Assembly: GCA_030562195.1 (NCBI GenBank)
Contig: JAUJPP010000005.1
Coordinates: 25,717,106 to 25,781,105, forward strand
Origin: Nipponacmea schrenckii
Taxonomy: Eukaryota; Mollusca; Gastropoda; Lottiidae
Direction of reading: 5' to 3'
Length of the DNA: 64,000 bases
The position numbers and the translations under genes are program-made. Positions 22,983 to 32,565 of the stretch are shown here, one piece after another. The stretch's first letter is position 1. Each line of letters starts with the position of its first letter. The notes beneath the pieces were generated by a model. The model was not told the DNA's origin. It ran no database searches and worked only from the letters and a program-made list of their open reading frames with translations.

Positions 22983-24706
22983 TCAAATTTGCAATTTATG
23001 GTTTTTCATTGCTATTAATATCAAATCCAGGAAATATAAATGGTATTCAACAATGAGAAGTGGAATTTTTTCTCTATTAAGAATACCACCATCAAATATC
23101 ATATTACATGTTATTTTATATTCCAATCCATCGACAAAATCTGTATCAAGTTCGATTTCGATAGGTTTACTAATTTTACTACCTTCGGGAAACCTAGTAA
23201 TCATTTCTGTTTTTCCTCCCTTTGTTATTGTGAAAATTTTTGCTGTATAAAATACATTATTTGGATTTGGTATACGTTTTATAACTTCATTTTTAATTAC
23301 TAATTTTATTTTCAATTGAAAAGGAAATAATTTAGTAATAACCGTACCAAAATTACCTGTCGAATTCAACTCAAATCTTGCAACGTTACTTTTCTCAAAA
23401 CAAATTTAAATTTAGATGGCTCAATTAATCTTCCTACATATTTTGCATCAAATCCATACTTTTCTAAAATACCATTATTAAAAGGTAAAGTAAAATAATA
23501 AGGATTTTCTATAGGTAGAAATATTTTATTAATTTCTTGAAACATCTTTTCATTTTTTATGTCTGACTCAATTTTTCGATTTAATTGAGATATTGTTGAT
23601 TTTAATCTCTCTAGCTGTGCCCGGTCTACTACATTAGCCAATTGCTGTTCGATATAGGTTTTAATTTCTGTTAGTTCATTGTTATCATTTAGTTTAGTTT
23701 CTAGATCAGATAATTCTTGTTTTTTTTTCTTCGCTTATACCTGGTTTGATATTACCTATAAGTTGTTTTACATTTGATTTTCTTTTGTAATTTTATCGTC
23801 TAATTGGGTTATTAATAAATTTAATTTGTGTAATTGAGTTTTATCGGCTACACTAACTAATTGTTGTTGAATATAGGTTTTAATTTCTGTTAGCTCGTTC
23901 TTATTATTAGTTTCTAGTTTAGACAATTCTTGTTTCAGTCTTTCTTCGCTTATACCTGGTTTAATATTATCTATTAGTTGTTTTAAATCTAATTTCTGAT
24001 TTGTAATTCTATCATCTAATTTGGATATTAATGCAATTTAATTCTGTAACCGAGTTTTATCAACCACATTAACTAATTGTTGTCGAACATAAGTTTTAAT
24101 TTCTGTTATTTTACTGTCATCATTAAGTTTAGTTTCTAGATTAGATAATTCTTGTTTTGATTTTTCTTCATTTACACCTTGTTTAATATTAGCTATTAGT
24201 TGTTTTACATTTAACTTTTGTTTGGTAATTTTATCGTCTAATTGGGTCAATAAATTTAAATTTTGTAACTGAGATTTATCAACCACATTAACTAATTGTT
24301 GTTGAATATAGGTTTTAATTTCTGTTAGTTCATTGTCATCATTGAGTTTCGTTTCTAGATTATCTAATTTTTGTTTCTATTTTGGTTTAATATTAGCTAT
24401 TAGTTGTTTTACATTTAACTTTTGTTTGGTAATTTTATCGTCTAATTGGGTTAATATATTTAAATTTTGTAACTGAGATTTATCAACCACATTAACTAAT
24501 TGTTGTTGAATATAGGTTTTAATTTCTTTTAGTTCATTGTCATCATTGAGTTTCGTTTCTAGATTATCTAATTCTTGTTCCATTTTTCTTCATTTACACC
24601 TGGTTTAATGTTACCTATCAGTTGTTTAATATCTGATTTTTGCTTTGTATTTCGTCTAGTTGTGATATTTATTAATTTGTTCTATCCAACTGAGTTTTAT
24701 CGACTA
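22983..24706 (-). pseudogene. Fibre-like protein: coiled-coil repeats plus C-terminal domain
   Basis: Reading leftward from about 24706, five units of roughly 205-219 bp (about 71 residues) repeat SQLQNLN, TQLDDKITKQKLNVKQLI and NLETKLNDD..EIKTYIQQQL, with heptad-like spacing of Leu/Ile. Then comes a non-repeated C-terminal part (23641-22983) rich in beta-strand patterns (NPYYFTLPFNNGILEKYGFD; FPFQLKIKLVIKNEVIKR). A repetitive shaft with a C-terminal head is the layout of viral fibres or attachment proteins; that role is inferred, not shown. Frames break between units (for example near 24600, 24375, 24040, 23730, 23370). It lies between polymerase and integrase, all on the minus strand. Confidence 0.6.
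23640..24706 (-). repeat. ~213-bp coding tandem repeat (five units)
   Basis: The marker TTAACTAATTGTTGTTGAATA recurs near 23855, 24067, 24287 and 24490, with diverged copies near 23638 and 24703. The unit is about 71 codons. Confidence 0.85.
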
Positions 24707-24708
24707 TA

Positions 24709-25395
24709 TTAGCTAATTGATTTGATAATATCTGGATTTTTTGAAGCTTCTGTAGGAGTAGCTTTTATAGATGAATGAATTTTATTATTATATTCATCGA
24801 CAACAATAGGTAATATTTTAAGCCATTTTTGAGAATTTAATTCTGTGAACTTTTTGAATAATGTGTTTTTTAGAGTTCTGTTAAATCTCTCAATTACTAC
24901 AGCTTTACCTTCGTTATATGTACTGTAAATTTCAAACCCTAAAGATTTCATATTTTTATTATAAAATTCTGTTCCTTGATCTTCCCATAACTTTGTAGGT
25001 TTTCTATTTTTCATTATTGTTGCAAATGCTTTTTTAACAGTTAGATCTGTTTTGATTTTTAGAGGAATAACCCAAGCGTATCTTGTATATAAATCTATAA
25101 CTGTTAAGCAATATTTATAACCTCTTTCTGAGAGTACATTAATTAAATCAGCTGACCATGTATCATCTTTGGCGAATACTTTCACTTTTAAAAAGTTTTT
25201 AGTTTTTCTGAATTCTTTATGCATTTTATCTTCTATTCCCATACCTAATTTCATTTTGGATTTTAATAATTTTATGATTAATGCTCTTTCAACTTTTTCT
25301 CTAAAAGTTGGATTTGGAATGGATTCTAATTCTATAATCATTTGTTTGTCTGCTTCATGTCGAAATTGTAAGTCTTCGTTTCTGTATAGTTTGTC
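24709..25395 (-). CDS. Polinton integrase (retroviral-type DDE)
   Basis: The open frame 25341-24709 (210 codons) appears to extend upstream to about 25390 without an obvious Met. Catalytic residues: first D in TWSADLINV, second D in LWEDQGTEFY (a W-E-D in place of the usual T-D), E in VVIERFNRTLK, and the typical end AWVIPLKIKTD before the second D. A chromo or C-terminal domain is not evident in the remaining sequence. The enzyme would join the element's ends to target DNA, producing the 6-bp duplication seen here. This is the best preserved of the Polinton's own genes. Confidence 0.85.
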   Translation of the reverse strand, partial: DKLYRNEDLQFRHEADKQMIIELESIPNPTFREKVERALIIKLLKSKMKLGMGIEDKMHKEFRKTKNFLKVKVFAKDDTWSADLINVLSERGYKYCLTVIDLYTRYAWVIPLKIKTDLTVKKAFATIMKNRKPTKLWEDQGTEFYNKNMKSLGFEIYSTYNEGKAVVIERFNRTLKNTLFKKFTELNSQKWLKILPIVVDEYNNKIHSSIKATPTEASKNPDIIKSIS

Positions 25396-25399
25396 GTGT

Positions 25400-25588
25400 T
25401 TAAGTTTTAGCCCATGGAAAACCGGGAAGTTTAGTTATAGAGTTTTGAATATCTCCTGATAAAGACATTTTTGGTCTTTTTTTAGTTACAAAGGATGTAA
25501 CCTTTGGAATAAGGGACATCAATCCAGAGAAGAAACCATCACCAGTGTAATTGAACTTTTCCTTTTCATGCTTTAAAATCAATCCCAT
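25400..25588 (-). CDS. Small ORF in right inverted repeat
   Basis: It starts at the Met of GLILKHEKEK and shares about 30 residues with the left-arm copy (12609), then continues differently (KRPKMSLSGDIQNSITKLPG) to a stop at 25400, just before the integrase. It may be a short separate protein, or the N-terminal leader of integrase separated by a frameshift at about 25410, because the integrase frame is open up to that point. Confidence 0.4.
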   Translation of the reverse strand: MGLILKHEKEKFNYTGDGFFSGLMSLIPKVTSFVTKKRPKMSLSGDIQNSITKLPGFPWAKT

Positions 25589-26554
25589 ATTTTTAATATA
25601 GTAGATTTGATCAAATAAATACAACAAAAGAATTTTATTATAAGTATAATTACATTAAGTTTTCATAATCAATACAACATTATTAATAGTGCAACTCATA
25701 GTTACGGATGTTGATATTAAGTTGTTGTTCAAATGCGCAGTCTCAGAGGAATGATATTCCTATTTTTATGTTAATAAGCTACTCCAGTTCGCAGTCTCAG
25801 AGGAACGATATTCCTTTTCTACGTTAATAAGATCACATGATATATTACACATATTTCTGAGTCAATACTGTATTATTGATTATTCATAACATCTGATGGA
25901 ATACTTGCAACGTAACCGGAAACATAAAATGAAGAATTTATTATTAAATATTTTACACACTCACCTTTCAGTTAATGAACAGAATCTCGAACTGTTTTAG
26001 AACAAATATTTTCAAATCATATAATTTTCCAAAACATTACTTCTTCAGAATTATTTTGAAACATTGTTCGATTTCTGAAACCATTCGTTCTTATTTGAGA
26101 ATTGACAAACTTATGAAATTTCGATATTATTAAACTGTTAATATTAGATATAGATATTACATACCTGAATTAGATAATAATCAAATATAATTCTGTTAAT
26201 GTCCAAAAGAATATTATACCGAGAGTAAAACAGAAACTAAACTGTACATAACGTCGGCAGACTTGAAATGAGTTGGCAAGTAACAGGCGTGAACTATTAC
26301 GACGCAGTAAATAAAGTTCGGGAATATTCTAGAATGTTTATTGTTAAAGAGAATATTGATTAAACAATAATGTAGCAGACGAATTTGTTCATAATATATC
26401 ATAAAGTTTAAAGTGAATGTTTATTAAAGACATTTTTGGTGATGTATTTTATTAAAAAGGGAGGGCGTGTGGGAAAATAGTAGTATTAGAGCTCACAGAT
26501 ATCCGGTAGCTCGGAGCGGAGGGTTGCCGGATATCTGTTAGCTCTAATACTACT
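25468..26554 (-). repeat. Polinton right terminal inverted repeat
   Basis: Reverse complement of 11608-12725 with scattered substitutions. It includes the start of a small gene reading leftward from about 25588, so each arm carries the same N-terminal coding segment fused to a different downstream sequence. Confidence 0.9.
26479..26554. repeat. 76-bp terminal palindrome, right tip
   Basis: AGTAGTATTAGAGCTCACAG pairs with CTGTTAGCTCTAATACTACT at the very end. The middle part is the reverse complement of the left tip's middle part. Confidence 0.9.
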
Positions 26555-26560
26555 GAAGCT
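26555..26560. repeat. Polinton target-site duplication, right
   Basis: GAAGCT, identical to 11602-11607, directly followed by ACAATTTTCAATGG of the interrupted satellite. Confidence 0.95.
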
Positions 26561-27736
26561 ACAATTTTCAATGGATTTGAATGAAACATGGTATGTGAAT
26601 TGGAATTGATGAGGCGGTGGTCAAGTTTTGAATTTGACGAATTTTCGATAAACGGTTCTCGAGTTATTGCCCTTGACTTAGTAAAATCGCATCAAAATTT
26701 TATTGTGAGTGCAATAGAAGCTGCAATATTAAATGGATTTCGATGAAACTTATTGTGAGGATTGGAATTGATAAAACACCGGTCAAATGCGAATATGACT
26801 ATTTTTCGAAGAATGGTTTGCGAGTTATTGCCCTTGATTTAGTAAAATAGTGTCAAAATATTAATGTGGGTGCAATAGAGGCTGCTATTTGTAATGGATT
26901 TTGATGTGTAAGCATTGAAATTGATAAGATAGCGATCAATTTCGAATTGGACGCTTTTTCTATGCATGGTTTGCAAGTAATTGCTCTTGACTTTGTAAAA
27001 TCGCGTCAAAATTTATTGTGGGTACAATAGAGGGTACAATTTTCAAGGGATTTTGATGAAACTTGGTATGAGGATTAAAATTGATAAGGCAGTGGTCAAG
27101 TTCGAATTTGACAATTGTTGGATAAACAGTTAATGAGAAATTGCCCTTGACTAAGTAAAATTGTGTAAAAATTGTTATTGTGAATGCAATAGGAGCAACA
27201 ATAATGGATTTTGATGAAACTTGGTGTGAGCATTGGAATTGATATGACTTCGGTCAAGTTCGAATTTGAGGATTTTTTTTGAAGAACAGTTTTTGATTTA
27301 TTGCCCTTTACTTAGTAAAATCTTGTAATAATTTTATTGTTGATGCAATAAAACCTACAATTTTTAAAGGATTTTGATGAAACTTTGTGTGAGCATTGGA
27401 ATTGATTAGACTTCAGTCAAGTTTGAATTTGGCAATTTTTCAATGAACGGTTTTGAGTTATTGCCCTTGACTTAGTAAAATTGCGTCAAAATTCTATTGT
27501 AGTTGCAATAAGAAGCTTCAATTTTCAAAGGATTTTGATGGAACTTGGTGTAAGTATTTGAATAGATAAGACAGTTATCAAGTTTCAATTTGACGAATTT
27601 TTTTAATGAATGTTTATTTTTGAGTTTTTGCCCTTGACTTCAATATTCAGTTAATGTTTTTTGAGTGTTTGCTCAATTTATTATTCAAATTCATTTCTGC
27701 CAGTGGGCGAATGTTACCTTGCCTGGCAAGCTATCT
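26561..27736 (+). repeat. Right part of the split pearl-like satellite array
   Basis: About eight degenerate ~145-bp units (AATGGATTTTGATGAAACTTG, GAATTGATAAG, GAGTTATTGCCCTTGACTTA). Non-coding. Confidence 0.8.
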
Positions 27737-28120
27737 TAATTAGACTGGGTGCATGTGACGCCATATATTAATTAAATTAATTCAATCAGCACAATATAGT
27801 AACGCTTGTGTTATTCCTTGCAGCAATGATGGAAATGTGTCACCAACCATTCAATTAATTAATCCTGATGTTTTGCAGATATTTTAGCTAGGCTATGAAT
27901 TGCAATGCTTCAGAGTAAAAATGTATTTGGCTGTAGCCACAAGAAGCACAGAAACAATCCTCAGAGCCTTGCAATACTGGAAAGATATACTTGGGTTGTT
28001 TTACAACAAAACTGAAAGATATCTCCAATTAATGCTTCCAAAACATTTACCGAAAAAAATATAATCATATTTAAGAAATTAACACAGATATCAGGTAATG
28101 GCTTCCTGTTTAAATTGTAG

Positions 28121-28345
28121 ATATAGAAATTGTGCTACAGAAAACCCATGAACTAGAAGGTAACAAACTGGATCTTAAAATACAAGAAAAGGATCCACCT
28201 ATTATAGAAGTAACTGGATTTAAGGACCTAACTATTCAAACTTTAGAATTATATTTTGAAAGTAAGAAGAGTGGTGCTATAGCTGAAAAGGTTGAAATGA
28301 ATAAAATGGGAGATTGTTTGTATGTAACTTATAGGTGTAAGGAAG
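28121..28345 (+). CDS. RRM-module exon, copy 5
   Basis: A 225-nt exon, phase 1 at both ends, acceptor AAATTGTAG and donor AAG|GTAAG. It has lost one lysine codon in helix 1 (SKKSGAIA against SKKKSGAIA elsewhere) but stays in frame. It is the short-linker type. It lies 23 kb from copy 4 only because a pearl-like element and the Polinton inside it were inserted between them, so in the ancestral array it was a near neighbour. The 3' flank is interrupted by the foldback element at 28598. Confidence 0.55.
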
Positions 28346-28597
28346 GTAAGTCTGGTTAATAAGAAACTATCTATACACCGGTAACAAACTTTGTTATGAA
28401 TATATCCCATTTTGAATAAACCTAAATTGTTTGAAGAGGATTAAGTTTCTTTCAAATATGTTTGCACTGTTTATTGATGAAAATTTTAGAAATTTTAGAA
28501 ATGGTGCATATGAAGCCTAATATTAATTAAATATTAAATACTACAACAGCACAATAACGCTTGTGTTAATTCTTTGCAGCAATGTTAGCCAGTATTT

Positions 28598-30708
28598 TAT
28601 GGAGGTCAATTATGGTCAGAATAAAATTCAGTGAAGAAATCACTAATACCGTAATGCAAATAACATTTTACCTTTAATGTAAATGTCTTTTGTACTAATA
28701 CCTAAAATACATCATGTATTTAACATAATGTAAACAACATTTTATCTTTAATGCAAATGTTGTGTGTACTAATACCTAAATTACATTGTGCATCAAACCT
28801 TTAATGCATAAGTAAAATGTCAAAATACGTAATACAATCAACAAAATACCACTAGTGATTTCACGCATTACATATCACACTTAACATAACTACTTCAACA
28901 CAGTACAAGTTACATTGCACCTTTGTATTATCTCGACTGCATTAACTTCCACTATATGCAAATGAGCTTATGGGCAGAGCTTAAAATGTCAAGTATTCAT
29001 ATTAACCAAATGCGTCCATTTCGTCCTCAAACCAGCTCGTGTCCAAATATCTTCGACTGTGTCAAACAAATGTATTGAGTTAATATAGATTAAACTCTAT
29101 GTTCATAAGCTGTTCATGACTGATTCGTAATCAAATGGTAAGAAAATATAATAGCCCAACCAATAGTGCCTTCAGACCTGTGAATATCCTAAAAATTGTA
29201 TTTTCATGACTTACTCACTGGCCAGTCAGTGATGAAGGCTCTTCATGGCCATTTTTTGAAAAATGGCCAAGTTTTGATCAGTCCACGGTGATGGCGGTGG
29301 GGCATAATTTTTGATGGAATTGGCAGATTCCTAACCACATGGTGCCTTCAGACCTATGAATATCCCAAAAATTCCAATATAATGGTCTTTTCATGTTAAA
29401 CTTACTCACTGGCTAGTCAGTGATGAAGACTCTTCATGGCCAATTTTTTAAAAATGGCCAATTTTTTATCAGTCCACGCTGATGGTGGTGGGGCATAATT
29501 TTTGATGGAATTGGCAGAATCCTAACCACATGGTGCCTTCAGACCTGTAAATATCCAAAAAATTCCAACAAAAATTATTTTCATGTCAAACTCAGTGACT
29601 GGCCAGAATACCCTTCATGGCCAATCTTGGAAAATGGCCAATTGTTTATCCGTTCACGCTGATGGTGGTGGGGCATAATTTTTGATGGAATTGTCAGAAT
29701 ACTAACCACATTTTGCATTCAGACCTGTGAATATCCCAAAAATTCCAAAGAAATGGTATTTCATGTTAAACTTATTCACTGGCCAGTCAGTGATGAAGAT
29801 TCTTCATGGCCAATTTTTGAAAAATGGCCAATTTTTTATCAGTCTACGCTGATGGTGGTGGGGCATAATTTTTGATGGAATTGACAGATTCCCACCCACA
29901 TGGTGCCTTCAGACCTGGGAATATCCAAAAAATTCCAAAGAAATGGTATTTTCATACCATCAGCGTGGAATGTTCAAAAATTGAACATTTTTCAAAAATT
30001 AGCCATGAAGAGTCTTCATAACTAACTGGCCAATTTATTTACAAATGAACAACAAATTTGTCGATTTTTATTTATTTAATTACTTAAAATGAGTGTATCC
30101 ACTGGCCACAAAACGACTGGAGACCTCGACATTTAGCGTTATGATTTCAAAACGGCTATTTCATTTTCTTCCGATTTGATTATGAATCAGTCATGATGAA
30201 CAGCTTATGGATATAGAGTTTAGTGTAATACATTTGTTTGACACAGTCGAAGATATTTGGACACGAGCTGGTTTGAGGACGAAATGGACGTTATAGGGAG
30301 CATTTGGTTAATATGAATAATTGACATTTTAAGCTCCGCCCATAAGCTCATTTGCATATAGTGGAAGTTAATGCAGTTGAGATAATACAAAGATGCAATG
30401 TAACTTTTACTATGTTGAAGTAGTTATGTTAAGTGTGATGCGTGAAATCACTAGTGGTATTTTGTTGATAGTATTACGTATTTTGACATTTTACTTATGC
30501 ATTAAAGGTTTGATGCACAATGTAATTTAGGTATTAGTACACACAACATTTGCATTAAACGTAAAATGTCGTTTGCATTATGTTAAATGCATGATGTATT
30601 TTAGGTATAAGTACAAAAGACATTTACATTAAAGGTAAAATGTTATTTGCATTACGGTATTAGTGATTTCTTCACTGAATTTTATTCTGACCATAATTGA
30701 CCTCCATA
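28598..30708. mobile_element. Foldback element with ~0.5-kb inverted arms
   Basis: The left tip TATGGAGGTCAATTATGGTC and its complement at 30689-30708 are flanked by GTATTT (28592-28597 and 30709-30714). The arms (about 28598-29130 and 30170-30708) match almost throughout, including GACACAGTCGAAGATATTTG. The centre carries four copies of a ~190-bp repeat (TCTTCATGGCCAATTTTTGA, GGTGGTGGGGCATAATTTTT). Removing it rejoins host sequence that matches the unbroken paralogue near 2605-2650. No ORF of note; a non-autonomous foldback/MULE-like element. Confidence 0.85.
29230..30000 (+). repeat. ~190-bp tandem repeat in foldback centre
   Basis: CTTCATGGCCA recurs near 29242, 29432, 29607 and 29802. 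Each unit carries ACCACATGGTGCCTTCAGAC and AATATCCCAAAAATTCC. The last unit partly inverts near 29955. Confidence 0.8.
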
Positions 30709-30719
30709 GTATTTAAGGA

Positions 30720-31900
30720 TATTTAACTACATGGTCGGAAATGTGTCACCATTTAATTAGATTTAATTAGATATCCGTTATGTTTTGCAGATATTTTAGC
30801 TATACATTGCAATAGCCAGAAACATTCTTTAGTGCTTTGCAATTCTTTGGGAAGGTATACTTGAAGTGTTTTCACTATATAACGTGGGAAACAAGAATAA
30901 TATGTTTGATGTTATAATGTGGTCGTATATTGTCGTGAACCCGATCCGCCTGTCGTCTGTCGGTCCGTGAACACGAGCTTGTGAACACTTTAGTCGTACA
31001 TCTCTATCACTTTTTCTAGAATAAAACGATAAACACTTAACAGAGATTTTATTAAAAATTTCTAAAGTAATGATTATGGTTATTTAACATTGCGCGACTA
31101 ATTAAACTATTTTTATCGATGAAATAATGTAGCTTTTTTATTACATTCGCGTTATTTAAATTGTCATTAAAAATAATAATCTGACAACAGGGGGCTATAA
31201 TTATATGAATACAATGAGAATTATTTCCCTTCTGTAGGCAAAAAAGCGTGGCAAATTTTACGTTACTATTAAAGTAGATGGGTAGAAAATACCATAGGCC
31301 TAGACCTAACACAAATTATGAATAGGTTATCACAACACAAGTGGATTTTTTACACTCAGGACACGTGTTTGAAACGGACGTATTGAAGACAAAAATTTAA
31401 TAAGGGGGAAAATTTGCTATGAAATGCAATTATTGTTAATCGTGAACAGTTTGAGATGAAGGGCATTTCACACCCTCCCAGACTGGTTGGTACGTGTTGC
31501 CAGATAAATTTATAAGTATGAAAAATCAGAAGGAAGAAAAACTACTTATCAGTGGCCTATTTAGGGATTTATGTATTTACTGACCAATAACATTAACTGT
31601 AGCCTACCAGACTTACAAACAGATAGTCAAAACCACAATTAGATTCTTCTTTCAGGGTTCAGTTTCGTTTTTGAGTGTGTAATATTGCAAATCATAATTT
31701 TTAATGAGACATGTTTTGATGACGTCAAGTTTTATGTTTTTATGTTTATGTTTTATGTTAATCAATCACACCGTTTATTTGTTTATATTGATGGAACTGT
31801 TGACGATTTTTCAATAAACAGCTTTTGAATTATTGCCCTTGACTTGATGAAAATGCGTAAAAAAAAATTGATGTGATACTGATAGTAGTAGGGCCTCAAG
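30720..31900. other. Gene-free stretch with pearl-like scraps
   Basis: Host intron-like sequence with a pearl-like 5' scrap at about 30917-31010 (CGTATATTGTCGTGAACC, CTGTCGGTCCGTGAACAC) and a satellite scrap at about 31795-31860 (TTATTGCCCTTGACTTGATG). The 86-codon minus-strand ORF at 31052-31312 has no recognisable domain and is probably chance. Confidence 0.6.
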
Positions 31901-31907
31901 TAATTTG

Positions 31908-32019
31908 GTTGCTAGGCAACGGATGACGTCATAGTTGTTGCTTAGGCGATGACGCCATTTTCGTTGCTAGGGAGATGACGTCAGGGGGAATACTTGAAGG
32001 GAAACCTTTGATGACGTCA
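31908..32019 (+). promoter_or_regulatory. RFX X-box / CRE motif cluster
   Basis: GTTGCTAGGCAAC (31908-31920) is a near-palindromic RFX X-box. Perfect CRE palindromes TGACGTCA lie at 31924-31931, 31976-31983 and 32012-32019, with a one-base variant TGACGCCA at 31950. The first three sites form an imperfect tandem of TTGCT-AGG then GATGACGTCA spaced about 26 bp. The motif combination resembles X1-X2 boxes bound by RFX and CREB/ATF proteins. No promoter or gene start is visible beside it, so function is unproven and it may be part of a repeat. Confidence 0.4.
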
Positions 32020-32164
32020 TAAGGGAAACCCCGGGAAAGCCCTTAGGCGAAAATTCTGGGAAAACCCCTTGTGGACATTATTGAGGAAAATCGCACCATA
32101 GGGCAAAGGGAAAAATTCCACTCAGTGGGAAGAAAAGGGAAAAAACACTTTTAGCTTGATTAGA

Positions 32165-32182
32165 CAGCCCTGAAAAGGGCTG
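32165..32182 (-). terminator. Histone-mRNA-like 3' stem-loop
   Basis: On the minus strand ACCAAAACAGCCCTTTTCAGGGCTG gives a CAGCCCT stem, a TTTC loop and an AGGGCTG stem, with the CCAAAA lead-in typical of replication-dependent histone mRNA ends (shown here in pieces: ACCAAAACAGCCC, TTTTCAGGGCTG). No histone coding frame was found to its right and no purine-rich downstream element is clear, so it may be a relic of a histone gene end or a lookalike. Confidence 0.35.
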
Positions 32183-32319
32183 TTTTGGTAATGACCTGCT
32201 GAACTTCTCAAAATACGATCGCCTACACATTCTACCTTAGCAGATCCTTTGACAAACTCGGCCAAGCCTTTGACGTATGCTGGCTAAGAGGTCTGGATAG
32301 ATTCGTCATTTTTTATAAA

Positions 32320-32565
32320 CGTTATTAAATCTCCTTTTTCTTTCACTGTGTGTCATTAGTAGAATGCCTTTGGTAATTGGACGCTTCAAAATTGAACCAT
32401 CAGCAAGTTTGACATCAACTATTCTAACCAAATTATCATTATCAATTATCAATGTAACTCTCGATAATTTCCGCTAATTTCAATTTTCTACGTTTATTAT
32501 TCTCATCAACAACTCAAACTATGTAGTCACCAATGTATCGGAATCTTTTCCATGACGCATTTTAA
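32320..32565 (-). pseudogene. BEL/Pao polyprotein C-terminal fragment
   Basis: Leftward from about 32555 the frame reads RYIGDYIV, then VVDENNKRRKLKLAEIIES, and after two stops LVRIVDVKLADG and LKRPITKG, ending about 32330. The pattern of a short beta domain followed by VR.V.V...G....RP.TK is that of the C-terminal domain of BEL/Pao retrotransposon polyproteins. It directly adjoins the truncated capsid-like frame, so the second Polinton segment has been broken here by a retroelement piece. Confidence 0.45.

Larger units (their letters stand above)
18413..22990 (-). pseudogene. Polinton DNA polymerase B (protein-primed type), disrupted
   Basis: Reading leftward: an N-terminal region 22990-22110 with several breaks; an exonuclease domain 22109-21474 with an Exo II-type SHNGSGFDN; then the MULE insertion; then palm pieces at about 19620-18413 with motif B LGNSFYGKT near 19285 and motif C YYTDTDSLYI near 18975. 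After motif C a continuous thumb-like stretch runs to the end. Motif A was not found and may have been lost at the insertion. Several stops and shifts occur (for example near 18915, 19330 and 19440). Protein-primed replication is known for the family. The end overlaps the penton end tail-to-tail. Confidence 0.85.
11608..26554. mobile_element. Polinton/Maverick element, complete but decayed (14.9 kb)
   Basis: Bounded by GAAGCT 6-bp target duplications (11602-11607, 26555-26560), the size typical of Polintons, and by inverted repeats of about 1.1 kb. It carries remnants of major capsid, packaging ATPase, penton-like protein, DNA polymerase B, a fibre-like protein and integrase. Left-half genes read right and right-half genes read left, meeting at about 18.4-18.55 kb. 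Most genes have stops or frameshifts, and two later insertions (14034-16221 and about 19624-21474) disrupt capsid and polymerase, so this copy is dead as an autonomous unit. Confidence 0.95.
10504..27736 (+). mobile_element. Pearl-like element split by the Polinton
   Basis: The left part 10504-11607 has the TACGCCCACAT tip, CCGTC repeats and about seven satellite units. The right part 26561-27736 continues in register with further units and ends AGTGGGCGAATGTTACC, TTGCCTGGCAAGCTATCT. The break falls at AATAGAAGCT / ACAATTTTCAATGG, a motif present unbroken in most other units. The Polinton therefore landed inside this element. Confidence 0.75.

Noticed and set aside
23640..24706. CRISPR-like regular repeat
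   Set aside because: The ~213-bp repeats are coding coiled-coil units with no short palindromic repeats or unique spacers.
31052..31312. 86-codon minus-strand ORF
   Set aside because: AT-rich, no domain; lies in intron-like sequence.
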